From: Diplonema papillatum
Lineage: Eukaryota > Euglenozoa > Diplonemea > Diplonemida > Diplonemidae
Direction of reading: 5' to 3'
Assembly: GCA_030068145.1 (NCBI GenBank)
Contig: JAPJBO010000095.1
Span: forward strand, 342,994-406,993
Length of the DNA stretch: 64,000 nucleotides
The position numbers and the translations under genes are program-made. Positions 18,801 to 27,744 of this stretch are shown here, piece by piece (position 1 is the stretch's first letter; the number at the start of each line of letters is the position of its first letter). The notes beneath the pieces were generated by a model. That model searched no databases. It was not told the DNA's origin and worked only from the letters and a program-made list of their open reading frames with translations.

Positions 18801-20702
18801 AGAGTTCGGAGCTTGCGAAGGTGGGGCTTGTGTAGGTGGTGTTGGTGGTGCATCAGTGTTCGGAGCCTGCGTGGGTGGTGCAGCAGTGTCCGGAGCCTGC
18901 GTAGGTGGTGCATTCGTGTCTGGAGCCTGCGTAGGTGGTGCATCCGTGTCTGGTGCTTGCGTAGGTGGTGCATTCGTGTCTGGTGCTTGCGTAGGTGGTG
19001 CGTCCGTGTCTGGTGCTTGCGTAGGTGGTGCATCCGTGTCTGGTGCTTGCGTAGGTGGTGCATCCGTGTCTGGTGCTTGCGTAGGTGGTGCGTCCGTGTC
19101 TGGTGCTTGCGTAGGTGGTGCGTCCGTGTCTGGTGCTTGCGTAGGTGGTGCGTCCGTGTCTGGTGCTTGCGTAGGTGGTGCGTCCGTGTCTGGTGCTTGC
19201 GTAGGTGGTGCATCCGTGTCTGGTGCTTGCGTAGGTGGTGCGTCCGTGTCTGGTGCTTGCGTAGGTGGTGCGTCCGTGTCTGGTGCTTGCGTAGGTGGTG
19301 CGTCCGTGTCTGGTGCTTGCGTAGGTGGTGCGTCCGTGTCTGGTGCTTGCGTAGGTGGTGCGTCCGTGTCTGGTGCTTGCGTAGGTGGTGCATCCGTGTC
19401 TGGTGCTTGCGTAGGTGGTGCGTCCGTGTCTGGTGCTTGCGTAGGTGGTGCGTCCGTGTCTGGTGCTTGCGTAGGTGGTGCATCCGTGTCTGGTGCTTGC
19501 GTAGGTGGTGCATCCGTGTCTGGTGCTTGCGTAGGTGGTGCGTCCGTGTCTGGTGCTTGCGTAGGTGGTGCGTCCGTGTCTGGTGCTTGCGTAGGTGGTG
19601 CGTCCGTGTCTGGTGCTTGCGTAGGTGGTGCATCCGTGTCTGGTGCTTGCGTAGGTGGTGCGTCCGTGTCTGGAGCCTGCGTAGGTGGTGCGTCCGTGTC
19701 TGGTGCTTGCGTAGGTGGTGCATCCGTGTCTGGTGCTTGCGTAGGTGGTGCATCCGTGTCTGGTGCTTGCGTAGGTGGTGCGTCCGTGTCTGGTGCTTGC
19801 GTAGGTGGTGCGTCCGTGTCTGGTGCTTGCGTAGGTGGTGCATCCGTGTCTGGTGCTTGCGTAGGTGGTGCGTCCGTGTCTGGAGCCTGCGTAGGTGGTG
19901 CGTCCGTGTCTGGTGCCTGCGTAGGTGGTGCGTCAGTGTCTGGAGCTTGTGTAGGTGGTGGGTTTGTTGGTGGCGCGTTCGTGTGTGGAGCTGCAGTAAG
20001 AGGCGCGGCGGTGAAGAAGCCACACGGTTCAGACTCTCCGAGGGTCACGACGCGGTCCCAGAATTTGATGTCATCGACGACATGCTTGCCTACGACGTCT
20101 TGACCCGAACTCACGCCACCCAGCGTGAGAGTCGCATCGGTGTTAGTGGGAGGTGCGATGTCATCATGGCTTTGATAGCCGTCGACATAAGAAACGAAGG
20201 TCGTTGTATTGTACGTGAAGAGGACGTGTATCCACTGGTTGGTAACGGCAGCAGAGGTTGCTATGAATCTGAGCTCGTTGCCCAACCGCACATAGACGTT
20301 CGTTAGGTAGTAAAACAAGTACCCCTTGTCTACCGATTCCTTGCCCACCCTCAAGATGCTCGGATACCCGTCCTCCAGCGTCCGTATCCAGAACGAGAAC
20401 GAGAACGCTGTCGGGCCCAACGGGAACCCCGCCGCTTTGGTGTGTGTAAACACCGGCGTTTTACTCGTCAGCTCGAGTGCCATTCCCCCCGGGCAGTGCG
20501 AATCGGCCGTGTAGTTAGCATCATCCAGCGGTATTTCATCACGGCTGCCCAACGAGCCGTAATCATGCACATTCCCGTCTAACGGGTAATAACCTACAAG
20601 TCCCGCATTCCAAGTAGGCAACAACGCAGCCAACGCGCCGTGCAACCCCGCAACGATGCAGACACAGACGTACGTAAGCCGGTTTCCCGGGCATGGCTTC
20701 AT
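15855..20702 (-). CDS. LamG-type membrane receptor with (PPTQAPDTDA)n stalk
   Basis: 1615 residues, ATG at 20702, stop TAA at 15855-15857, no intron needed. Residues 1-27 form a signal peptide. About 30-230 look like a LamG/concanavalin-like fold: GLVGYYPLDG near the start, SFSFWIRT, and DDIKFWDRVVT at the end. About 247-1030 are a Pro/Thr/Ala stalk of decapeptide PPTQAPDTDA, probably heavily O-glycosylated. About 1075-1410 hold seven or eight hydrophobic helices with a conserved LHPVQ and a PGEWVSRSEYYDWERRYG loop. A 200-residue Ser/Arg-rich cytoplasmic tail follows. Expected role: cell-surface adhesion or sensing; ligand unknown. Paralogue at 46884-50987. Similar LamG-stalk-multi-TM layouts are, from memory, common in Euglenozoa. 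Function is inferred from domains only. Confidence 0.9.
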   Translation of the reverse strand: MKPCPGNRLTYVCVCIVAGLHGALAALLPTWNAGLVGYYPLDGNVHDYGSLGSRDEIPLDDANYTADSHCPGGMALELTSKTPVFTHTKAAGFPLGPTAFSFSFWIRTLEDGYPSILRVGKESVDKGYLFYYLTNVYVRLGNELRFIATSAAVTNQWIHVLFTYNTTTFVSYVDGYQSHDDIAPPTNTDATLTLGGVSSGQDVVGKHVVDDIKFWDRVVTLGESEPCGFFTAAPLTAAPHTNAPPTNPPPTQAPDTDAPPTQAPDTDAPPTQAPDTDAPPTQAPDTDAPPTQAPDTDAPPTQAPDTDAPPTQAPDTDAPPTQAPDTDAPPTQAPDTDAPPTQAPDTDAPPTQAPDTDAPPTQAPDTDAPPTQAPDTDAPPTQAPDTDAPPTQAPDTDAPPTQAPDTDAPPTQAPDTDAPPTQAPDTDAPPTQAPDTDAPPTQAPDTDAPPTQAPDTDAPPTQAPDTDAPPTQAPDTDAPPTQAPDTDAPPTQAPDTDAPPTQAPDTDAPPTQAPDTDAPPTQAPDTDAPPTQAPDTDAPPTQAPDTDAPPTQAPDTDAPPTQAPDTDAPPTQAPDTNAPPTQAPDTDAPPTQAPDTNAPPTQAPDTAAPPTQAPNTDAPPTPPTQAPPSQAPNSDAPPTQAPDTAAPSTEAPDTAAPPTQAPGTDAPPTQAPETNAPSQVPNTDAPPAPPTQAPDTDSPPTQAPDTAAPSTQAPDTDAPPTQAPDTAAPSTQAPNSEAPPTPPTQAPDTDAPPTQAPDTDAPPTQAPDTDAPSSQAPDTDAPSTQAPDTDAPPTQAPGTAAPSTQAPNSDAPPTPPTQAPDTDAPPTQAPDTAAPSTQAPNSDAPPTPPTQAPDTDAPPTQAPDTAAPSTQAPNSDAPPTPPTQAPDTDAPPTQAPDTAAPSTQAPNSDAPPTPPTQAPDTDAPPTQAPDTAAPSTQAPNSDAPPTPPTQAPDTDAPPTQAPDTNAPPTQAPDTNAPSQAPSSDAPPTPSTHVPNNAPKTDAPPTLPTQVSATNAPTQHPTSDAPPANSPPTQPPDTNANTGNDTTPVEEAGGELSYEELGSSAPARSAGVVAGAALVVSMASPHAALRISLLTRACMGKGITQTDEEYPLTLHPVQAPVRGSHDLGAVVFNSVIAFVVYLLFLIAVPLSIHLDLLPSATRDPDGFLRFPSIPLFIWQFLYLGTAFGAARLIFRPSFEDAEYIGGTVLLICMGLPLLISRWVRSGVPAHAVYEPVVDPCGASKKGTSEPRALTWLLGPGEWVSRSEYYDWERRYGSLTRSLRPGRAWYASVECLTSLLLAVILAIEPSDMAGCGHIRMACAGVFFTRILLDSHLAPFVKQFQAVTEVAMHAIQGVGLVIMAIAFYADSHPVFLVGDTVLLVASVALIVKMVLEGAGEGFVLCMGRREKLRARVFEREREAASDAESVPEEMLTHTPEVSLLHGTVPSPFTQVVVTGGSCRSLAHSTNPSKEDSSAALSARRSLMLPLSCSIADDWLSTGHPSPAFSRTPSPNCDHTRSPLLRPSSRPSIGYTRPPRPRGKTSYQSCRVNIEDGAEVESDGVLTPASAKHLDSFGKNFDHTARSFDHASSHASFTDSYALPPAVRKNSHHALRATK
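17620..19960 (-). repeat. 30-bp coding minisatellite in receptor gene 1
   Basis: At least 32 perfectly phased 30-bp units (18961-19920) and many less regular ones toward 17620 encode PPTQAPDTDA. In the regular block almost every difference is silent: GAT/GAC for the second Asp and GCACCA/GCTCCA for Ala-Pro. Toward the membrane domain units are longer and vary (PPTPPTQAPDTDAPPTQAPD, AAPSTQAPNSD). Confidence 0.95.
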
Positions 20703-20712
20703 GCAAACAAAC

Positions 20713-20736
20713 CTGCAGATTCAAGAAAAAAGACTT
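20713..20736 (-). promoter_or_regulatory. Candidate trans-splice acceptor of receptor gene 1
   Basis: On the minus strand a pyrimidine-rich TTTTTTCTTGAATCTGCAG ends in AG ten bases before the ATG. If the host trans-splices leaders onto mRNAs, this is where the leader would join. Inference only; no leader gene is seen here. Confidence 0.3.
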
Positions 20737-20759
20737 CTGAAATATCAAATGCGTAGTTT

Positions 20760-21735
20760 GTTCGCAAAAAAAGAATAGGCGTGTGTTTGTTTGTACGTGC
20801 CGGTCGCAAAAAAAAAAGGGGAGGGAACACGCAGTTCTGGAACTGGTTCACGAGAAGGTGCAGGTGGGGGTGACGCCACCTCCCCTTCCGAGGGAGCTCG
20901 TTCTCACAGAGACTTTTGCCCGGTGGGTGTGAGGATTGCTCGGTGTTTTGAAAAAAAACAAGGCAAACTCTAGGAACACGTTCTTTCTTTTTGTGGCGAC
21001 AGTTAGTTTGAAACTGCGTTATCTTTTTTTCTTCGGCGTGTGTCGGAAGCGACTTCCAGGCCCGTTCTCTTTTACTTTGGTAATTTCCTTGGCTTTCTTT
21101 CAGCCTGTTCAGCGCTCTTCTTTCCCGTGTAGAAAAAAGCTTGCAGATTCAAATGAAGAACTGCGCCGTTTTGTTGAAGAAATGAAATACTTCCTCTTTT
21201 CTCCCGATTCTGGCTGTGCCTGCAAGGTTGGTTGAAGATTTCCTCCGGGTTCTAACTTGGTGCGGTCTGACGCCTGTTCGCTTTATTGCGCCGATTCCGT
21301 AGCTCCGTTCAGATTGGTGCATTTTCACACACACGCCCCCCAGGAAGCTGATTTGGGGTCCCGTGCCGTCACGATTATGGCCCTTCGACTAGGAATCAAC
21401 TTCCAAAGCTTTCTGAAACCCGTACAAACCCTTCAAGTTTCTGTCTGTCCTTGAGTCGAAGATCGGACTGTGTGGTGGAAGTCGAGGGTGAGACTGCCGT
21501 TGAGCCCGCTGTTGTGTTCAGGTCACCCACGATATGCATGGTGCAGAGGTGGCTTCGACCATCTTGACAGCTTTTATAGAACCCTTTGCCGGTTTGCCGG
21601 AATGTCCGTATACCGTTTTCAGTGGAGCATGCTTTCCCCCCTCTCCAATTGACGTGGCCCCGTGATGTTATCTTCCTGTATCCCGTTGCGCCCTTTCTTT
21701 TCTAGGAACCCAAAAAACTCGCTTCCTAAACTTCT
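20760..21735. other. Gene-free region upstream of receptor gene 1
   Basis: Presumed promoter or intergenic zone. Two units of the 15.3-kb minisatellite (GTGTGGTGGAAGTCGAGGGT) lie at 21455-21495. No other known feature. Confidence 0.4.
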
Positions 21736-21888
21736 GGGGGTCAACGACATGTGGTACCAACTGGCGTGGCTTGCCTGTCTAGCTTCTTCGCCGGGGGGGC
21801 AGTAGGTTTCTGCATCTTTGCCGCCTCACTTCGTGCTCGAGCCGCCGACTCGGTGCAGGACTTCTTGACCCCGTCTACGGGAAGAATC

Positions 21889-22010
21889 TCATTGGTCCAT
21901 TCCTGCGCGTCTTCAATTAAAAAGACGAGGCATTTGGCTACCTTAGGAGAGTCATAGCTACCCCCGCCGTTTACCCGCGCTTGACCCGATCTCTCAGCGT
22001 TGACATTCAG
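21889..22010 (+). repeat. Direct repeat left of RNase H fragment
   Basis: About 120 bp (TTGGTCCATTCCTGCGCG... to CTCTCAGCGTTGACATTCAG) repeated at 23733-23852, 1.84 kb away in the same orientation; a short extra piece is at 22065-22096. Possible long or split direct repeats of a retroelement. Confidence 0.75.
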
Positions 22011-22277
22011 GGCACTGCCGGACTTCTTTTGACCCCGTCTTCTGCTCCGTAGGGACGGGAGGAACCTCATTGGTCCATTCATGCTCTTCAATTGTAAATT
22101 TGTTGCATTAGTGTGTGGGCCTTTGAAACGTGGATGATGCCTCTCGCGCTGCTCCCCTTGAGGTTCCTGGCTCATGCCAAAGCGCCGCCGCCCGGGTTAA
22201 GGGGTTGCGGCATCAGGCGTGGGCCAGGGCCAGGGAGACTGTTCGGAGGGGTCACCACCCACCGTTCGCGGGCTTCG

Positions 22278-23577
22278 TTACTTCACTGCCCCCGGCTCTC
22301 CCCGGCCTTCGTCATCCCGGGGGAGGGTTCCACGGCCATCTCCCCCCGCGTGGGGAATGGACTGGTGCTGTGCCGCGGGTCCTTCCGTGCGTCCTCGCGA
22401 CGTCGCCGCTGTCGATGTCACTGCCGCTGTTGCTGCCGCTGCAGCCGCTGTCGGGCGGTTGGTTGACGATCCCGGTCTGCATCCCGCCCGTTGCGCGTCG
22501 GCTTTCTTCTTCTCGGCGTTCGCTAGGACGTCCCAAAGGTGGCGGCTGCCGCCGCCGCGTGCGCGACGGTGCGTCGCCCGGTCGTGTCTTGCCCGTGCCT
22601 TCCACTTCTCGCCGCTGTGTTGCCACCCCCGTGGGTAATGGGCCTGGGGTCGGAAGCTGCCGGTCAGGACACCCGCCTTCTCCCAGTGGCCGCCCTGGTC
22701 GCCCCGTCCTTTGTTCGCCATCTTTTTGGGCACGTGCCGTACGGCGGCGACTTCGAACGCCCGCATCACCGCTTCGAAGGCCTCCCGGTTGTTGATCTGC
22801 GGCCGTTTGTTGAGGCCATGGAGGATGGGTCCCCCGAGGCTGGTGAGGTGGTTGACGCGCATCTCGAGGGCCGGGTGGACGGCTTTCACGCGCGCAATCT
22901 TGCCCAACCTGCTCAGCGCGGTCCTCATCGCCCACCCTTTCGCGGTCGCCGAGTCGCTGTAGGCCTGTGCCGCCTGTCGCTGTGCGGTGTCCATGGCGCG
23001 GTTCGACAGTTCGTCCGCATCCTTGTTGAGCTCGCGAGGAATGTGCACCGGCTCGATCGTCGTCCGTCGGTCGTGCAGCTTCGCCAACAGGTTCTGCGCC
23101 TGGTCGTAGTATCGCCGGAGTGTTTCGTTGCACCTCTTCGTGCCCTTTATCTGACCAATGACCAGTTCGCTGTCGCCCTTGACGACGATGGTGCGGGGTG
23201 TCGGCGGCACGGGGTCCCGCAGCAACCTCGCCAACACGCTGACGAACCCGACGTATTCCGCCACGTTGTTCGTCGCTCTCCCGGCAATGGGCTTCTCAAC
23301 TTCCCACTGCTTGACGCCTTTGTCGTAGAAGACCGCCCCGGCTCCCGCGACCGCGCCGTTGGTCCCGTTCCCCCGACTGCCGCCGTCGAAGAACGCCGCC
23401 GTCTCCTCTCCCGGCAGCGTGTCCGCCACGGTCCAGCGCTCCTTCGGCTGCCGCTGCGCGATGTTCTCCTGCCTCCGCTGTGTGCCGGCCGGCGTGAGGG
23501 TCAGGCCGCTGTGCAGCTCAAAATCGACAGCGAGCTCGAAATACGAGATGGAGGCCTGCTTGCCGGTTTCGGACCAC
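22278..23577 (-). pseudogene. Retroelement polyprotein C-terminal fragment with RNase H domain
   Basis: Minus-strand reading frame, stop TAA at 22278-22280. It stays open upstream to about 23630 with no ATG, so it is a fragment rather than a gene with its own start. Near the N-terminus SISYFELAVDFELHSGL and RQPKERWT precede an RNase H type-1 fold: FFDGGSRGN (first Asp), NNVAEYVG (Glu), VKGDSELVIGQIKG (second Asp) and HIPRELNKDADELSNRAMD (last Asp), so all four acidic positions are intact. A 170-residue Arg/Ala-rich tail follows. RNase H of this kind removes RNA from RNA-DNA hybrids during reverse transcription. No RT domain is seen upstream. Deletion derivatives lie at 7146-7372, 8879-9035 and 27745-28035. 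Confidence 0.75.
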
Positions 23578-23745
23578 CAATTTGTTGCATTAGTGTGATT
23601 GTCAGGCCTTCGACTACCCTGAGCAACGCACTATGCACACTCCGTGTCTACGTCACAGCAGATGGAACGCGTCGGTTGCGTCGCCGCGGAGGCGGCCTAC
23701 GAGTGGGTGTCGTTGTGGCCTCCCGGCCGGAGTCGTTGGTCCATT
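23578..23745 (+). repeat. Repeat M, right part
   Basis: TGTGATTGTCAGGCCTTCGA, CTACCCTGAGCAACGCAC and GCGGCCTACGAGTGGGTG; the inverse is at 27880-28035 and the first 60 bp at 7305-7372. Confidence 0.8.
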
Positions 23746-23852
23746 CATGCTCTTCAATTAGAAGACGGGGCATTGGGCTACCTGAGGAGAGTCATACCTA
23801 CCCCCGCCGTTTACCCGCGCTTGACCCGATCTCTCAGCGTTGACATTCAGCT
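23733..23852 (+). repeat. Direct repeat right of RNase H fragment
   Basis: Partner of 21889-22010. Confidence 0.75.
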
Positions 23853-24109
23853 GCAATGAAGCGAAACGTGTGGTTTAATTCCAGCTGGATTTCCTGCGTG
23901 GTATTTGCCCTCTTCCTTTCCTGGTCCACGTGTGTTCCCGTCGCGGCGGTGGCGGGCGACCCTCATGCTCCGACCTGCTTTGCCTGCACTTCCGTCAGCA
24001 GTAACAGGGCTCCGCCTGGTTGTGCGCAGCTCGGCTGGTAGTCACACTAGACTCTGGTCTTCCCTCCCTTTTTTTTTTTTTCCGGCCTTTGCGGAAAAGT
24101 TTGCCGCCT

Positions 24110-24167
24110 TTGCGGAACTCTCAGCAGAGACAGTGATTTCGTCACTGTCTCTGCTGAGAATTCCGCA
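24110..24167. repeat. Near-perfect 26-bp hairpin
   Basis: TGCGGAACTCTCAGCAGAGA plus CAGTGA pairs with TCACTGTCTCTGCTGAGA plus ATTCCGCA around a five-base loop, with one mismatch. The right flank (CATTCAAGGAGAACAA) recurs at 52827-52845. Confidence 0.85.
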
Positions 24168-24169
24168 TT

Positions 24170-24825
24170 CAAGGAGAACAACTGCAAGCATCGATCCTCA
24201 TCAGGCAAGTTCATCGGTAGCCGGAAGGCTCTCAATTTCGTTTAATGTGTAATGCGCGTGCAGCCTACGACATTTAGGAGCATCACAGACCTGCAATTGA
24301 CCTGCCCTTCCGCGCGCTAAGTCGCGCACAGTCCTCCTAAGAAGTAGTGCGCGTCTCGGGTAAGCCGCCGATGCCGATCACCGTCCACCTCAAATCTCAT
24401 CCGTGTTCGCGTTTCGCGCAGTCACCCCATTTGTGTCCAAACAGACGGTTAAAATCGAGGCAAGATTTTGGGGAAGCCCTGCACGTTGGATGCACGGTAG
24501 AACGAAGCTAGCGCACAACTCTACATTCCGACACAAAATAGATGTACGATTCTACCTCGAAAACGCGTTGATGGTGAAATGAAAGCGAGAAACTAAAAGA
24601 GCTGAGATCCGCTGCTTCCGGGAGCTCACAAACAGAGCGTCTACAAGGCTTCTATGCGTTGCACGACTAGATTCCCTAAAGACCCCCCAAACGCTTAATG
24701 GAGGCAAGGTGAGATTCATTCGAACGGTTGAGAGGGAGTGAGAGAGCGGGTGACGACTGGCCTGCGTGTGAGTGGGTGTGAAACGATGCCAGGGGGCGGG
24801 AGGAAAAATCTTTGTGCCTCCTAGG
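24170..24825. other. Gene-free region, nothing recognised
   Basis: No open frame of note on either strand and no member of the named repeat families. Confidence 0.5.
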
Positions 24826-25346
24826 CATAGTGGTCAAACAATTCGCATGCGATAATAATTATCGCATCATCGCACAAAATTATCGCATCTAATCGGCGTG
24901 CGATAATATGCGATAGTCCAGTTCTGTACAGGGCTAACGCTCCGTTTTCGGTCTCAGAGAAAATACGTGTGGTCCACATGTGGGCGCTTGGTTCGAGGGG
25001 AAAAAAAACCTTTCCCCCTAAGTGCGGCGGACAAAAAAAATAGCCTCACTACTGGACTTGGCGACACCTGGCTGTGCGGCCTTGGCGACTTGTGGGCCTA
25101 GACACCCCTGCATGTGGACTAACCTATGGCAAGCACATGCGGAGGAAAAAATATATCAAAATCCACACGTGGTACCTGTGGATCCACGTGGAAGCACACG
25201 TGGAGGAAAAAAGTCCAAAAAAAATTAGCGTGTGGAAATCCACGCGTTCCACACGTGGAGCGTAAGCCCTGCATGCGATAATTGGCGCCAAAATCCCAAA
25301 TGCGATAATATGCGATACTGCGAATCGTTTGACCACTATGCCGAGG
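24826..25346. mobile_element. TIR element with GCGATAAT subrepeats
   Basis: The left end GGCATAGTGGTCAAACAATT pairs with the right end CGAATCGTTTGACCACTATGCC. Subterminal GCGATAATATGCGATA words flank both ends. The middle has repeated CACGTGTGG/CCACACGTGG words and the block CAGGGCTAACGCTCCGTTTT. No ORF. Fragments of the interior are at 37855-37935, 38055-38140 and 38805-38855. Confidence 0.75.
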
Positions 25347-25375
25347 ATGGGGAGCGAAGGCGTACCCCACACAGC

Positions 25376-25562
25376 GCGGCTGAGCCGGTCCATCCCTTCT
25401 TGATAGACCGTGATTGACCGAAGAATACAGCACCGGGCAATTCGATGCAGCTCTAGGGACTAGGGATGGACCTGATAGACCGTGGTGGACCGTGATTCAC
25501 TGTGATAAACAGCGGCAGGCATTTCGATGCAGTTTCAAGAGATAGGGACGGACCGGCTCAGC
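25376..25562 (+). repeat. Repeat J copy
   Basis: GATAGACCGTGATTGACCGA, AGAATACAGCACCGGG, AACAGCGGCAGGCATTTCG and GACGGACCGGCTCA. Other copies: 42358-42497 (close), 31340-31440, 26345-26398 (part, inverted) and 39480-39545 (diverged). Confidence 0.8.
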
Positions 25563-25697
25563 GGCATCGTAATTTGCCAGAATATTTCTGCCCAGCCCCT
25601 TCTTTTTTCGGCATCCTAGCTTCCCATGGACAAAGCTACTTTCGTCCCGAAGGCGTCACAGATACCAAACCTCGGGTCAATGTACGAGAACGCTTGC

Positions 25698-25770
25698 GCT
25701 CTGGCCGCTGTCACAGAACAGTGCGGGTCACTCAAGTGTCAGCAGCTCACTCTTCAATCAATCGGTGACC
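25698..25770 (+). repeat. Inverse partner of 8380-8456
   Basis: GGCCGCTGTCACAGAACAGT to TTCAATCAATCGG. Confidence 0.75.
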
Positions 25771-25883
25771 CTTCCTGGTACTAAGGCGCAGTGATAGCCG
25801 CAACCTGCTGACCCGAAGTTGAATCCAATTGAGCAGCAGCAGACGCATCTGGCCCCTGGAGCGGATGAGTGCTCCGTGTCAAG

Positions 25884-25884
<1 letters not shown>

Positions 25885-25944
<60 letters not shown>
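25885..25944. repeat. (AC)n microsatellite
   Basis: About 29 uninterrupted AC units. Confidence 0.97.
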
Positions 25945-25945
<1 letters not shown>

Positions 25946-25993
25946 AAGTTTTCGTGACCCACATACAAAAACCGCCCCCTCATAATATATGAC

Positions 25994-26180
25994 ACGCAAA
26001 GATCAGTGATAATGAGGAGGCCGTCCTCACGTTTCGGCAGCGAATATTTGCAGACCGTTTCGTGCTTCGCGAGCTAGCCGCCGACATCCAAAGGCGTGGC
26101 ACAGAGATGGAGAACTCCCACCGTGAGATGTCCGAGGCTGTGAAGAATGCCAAAACGCGGAAACAAAATGATCAACATGC
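25994..26180 (+). other. Possible short coding fragment
   Basis: A stretch of about 60 codons reads a charged helical peptide (LTFRQRIFADRFVLREL, then TEMENSHREMSEAVKNAK) with no ATG at its start and is cut off by repeat F at 26183. It looks more protein-like than the flanks but matches nothing I know; perhaps a truncated exon or retroelement coiled coil. Confidence 0.2.
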
Positions 26181-26182
26181 AT

Positions 26183-26345
26183 GCGCGTGGGGGGCCCAAG
26201 ACTAGATTTCTTCTTGGTGTCGGTCGCAACACTTACAAACTTGGCTAGCCGTAGTTAAAGTGTATACTCATACCCACCACCCTCATACTACCCGCCTCGC
26301 ACAGCCACAATGATCAACCGGAGACCCTAAAACACTGAACCTCTG
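26183..26345 (-). repeat. Repeat F, inverted copy
   Basis: It starts CGCGTGGGGGGCCCAAGAC, contains TTGGTGTCGGTCGCAACACT, ends GGAGACCCTAAAACACTG. Partner of 26718-26900 and of 6464-6652. Confidence 0.8.
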
Positions 26346-26470
26346 CTGTATTCTTCGGTCTATCACGGTCTATCAAGAGGGGAGGGACCGGCTCATGTAT
26401 CTTCGATTGGGGTCCGTGAGTAGTTGCTGAAAACACACCCCACCAGTGCCAACTTCAGCACATGCGGTGT

Positions 26471-26682
26471 AAAAATACTCGAGGGACTGCCTTGTGCTCT
26501 TTTCGAAGGAGGCTAGAGGGGGAGAAAACAATACAACTACAAAGTGGGTCTCGTTCGTTTGAAAAACGCTTACGCCCGCCACCGAACCCAGATTCACCTG
26601 TATTTCGTGTGGGCTACTTACCTCCTTTGATCTTTTGCAGCTGGCAGCCTCCAAGCATTTCCTACAAAGCAGGTGCTTATAC
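26471..26682 (+). repeat. SINE-A, near full length
   Basis: Head AAATACTCGAGGGACTGCC, tail GCAGGTGCTTATACAACA. Confidence 0.85.
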
Positions 26683-26717
26683 AACAAAAACGAGCTGCAT
26701 GGCAACCCCTGCTCAAC

Positions 26718-26900
26718 ATGCATGCGCGTGGGGGGCCCAAGACTAAATTCAAAGCGAATTTCTTCTTGGTGTCGGTCGCAACACTTACAAACATGGCTAG
26801 CCGTATTTAAGCATACCTACTACCCACATACCACCCGCCTCACAGCCTCAATGGTCAACCGGAGACCCTAAAACACCGAACCTCTAAACCACAATAAACG
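26718..26900 (-). repeat. Repeat F, inverted copy with empty TA site
   Basis: It ends GAACCTCTAAACCACAATAA; on the minus strand this reads TTTATTGTGGTTTAGAGG with a single TA where the copy at 6.28 kb carries the 174-bp element. Confidence 0.8.
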
Positions 26901-27530
26901 CTAAAAAAAGTCTGCACTTGACGAGTCCTTTGCCCGCCGGGACAATACATTCCCTGCCGTCTCCCAACAGTATTGCGGGCAAAATCTCGCATGGACGCTA
27001 GATCCACGCATGTAAAACTAACTCACAACCGAGAAAAAGGTGAACCTTGGGGGTCGAGCCCCAGAAGGTCAAAATGGTGGTTGAAAATGTGCTCCCACAG
27101 TCGTTTGCGGTGAGAAAACGCTGAGAGAAAGAAATGGTCCAGCATAGAGGAAAAAAACAGTTCAGCGGGTTTGGGCATTTTGGGGAGACACGCTTGTGTC
27201 GATCCTGTGTTGTGCACGGGATCACCCGCCACCCATCGCGACTGTTTGGACAATAAAAACATCTCACAAAAAAGCTCGCTACGCTCGGCTTTGCTGTTTC
27301 GGTATTACAGCCCTCGGGTGATTATTTGGTATACGAGCGGTCAGTTTGCTTTTGCTGTCCTACCTTTTATCTGTTGGGTGCGGTCTCAACTCTTACTTTG
27401 GACCTTTAAGACCGACACCAAGTGCACATTCGTAAGGAACTTGGTCGCCTTTCGTTTGTGCTTCCGTCGAGAATTGCTCAGTCAGTTACCCGTGACGGCG
27501 TTCTTTGTTTGATTGGTGCTCCGATGTTGT
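26901..27530. other. Gene-free region
   Basis: No recognised feature in either strand; short open frames lack domains. Confidence 0.4.
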
Positions 27531-27571
27531 TGTTTTTTTTTTTTTTTTGCTTTTTTTTTTTTTTTTTTTGA
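27529..27571. repeat. T-rich homopolymer tract
   Basis: Two T-runs separated by GC. Simple sequence. Confidence 0.9.
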
Positions 27572-27744
27572 CTGTTTCGCAGGCTATTAGCTTCATTTTG
27601 CCTCAGTTTTCCAAATTCCGTCTCAATAGCCAATTTGCTTTTCCCTCTGAAACCGAGAAGCCTTTGTTTGGGCCACCCGACCTTCCAAAAGGGGGGGTTC
27701 GTTTTGGGTCTCAGGATTAGTATCAGCACTGCCCCCCCCCAGCG

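Noticed and set aside
17782-20103. 773-codon plus-strand frame rich in GACVGGASVS, and similar plus-strand frames at 18627-20306 and 48484-50310
   Set aside because: They are antisense to the repeat-coding stalks of the two receptors. A repeat with a unit divisible by three is open in several frames by default, while only the minus strand gives a signal peptide, LamG fold and membrane helices.
22278-23429. RNase H protein as a complete gene starting at 23429
   Set aside because: The codon there is GTG and coding-like sequence continues upstream without a break; it is the C-terminal part of a retroelement polyprotein.
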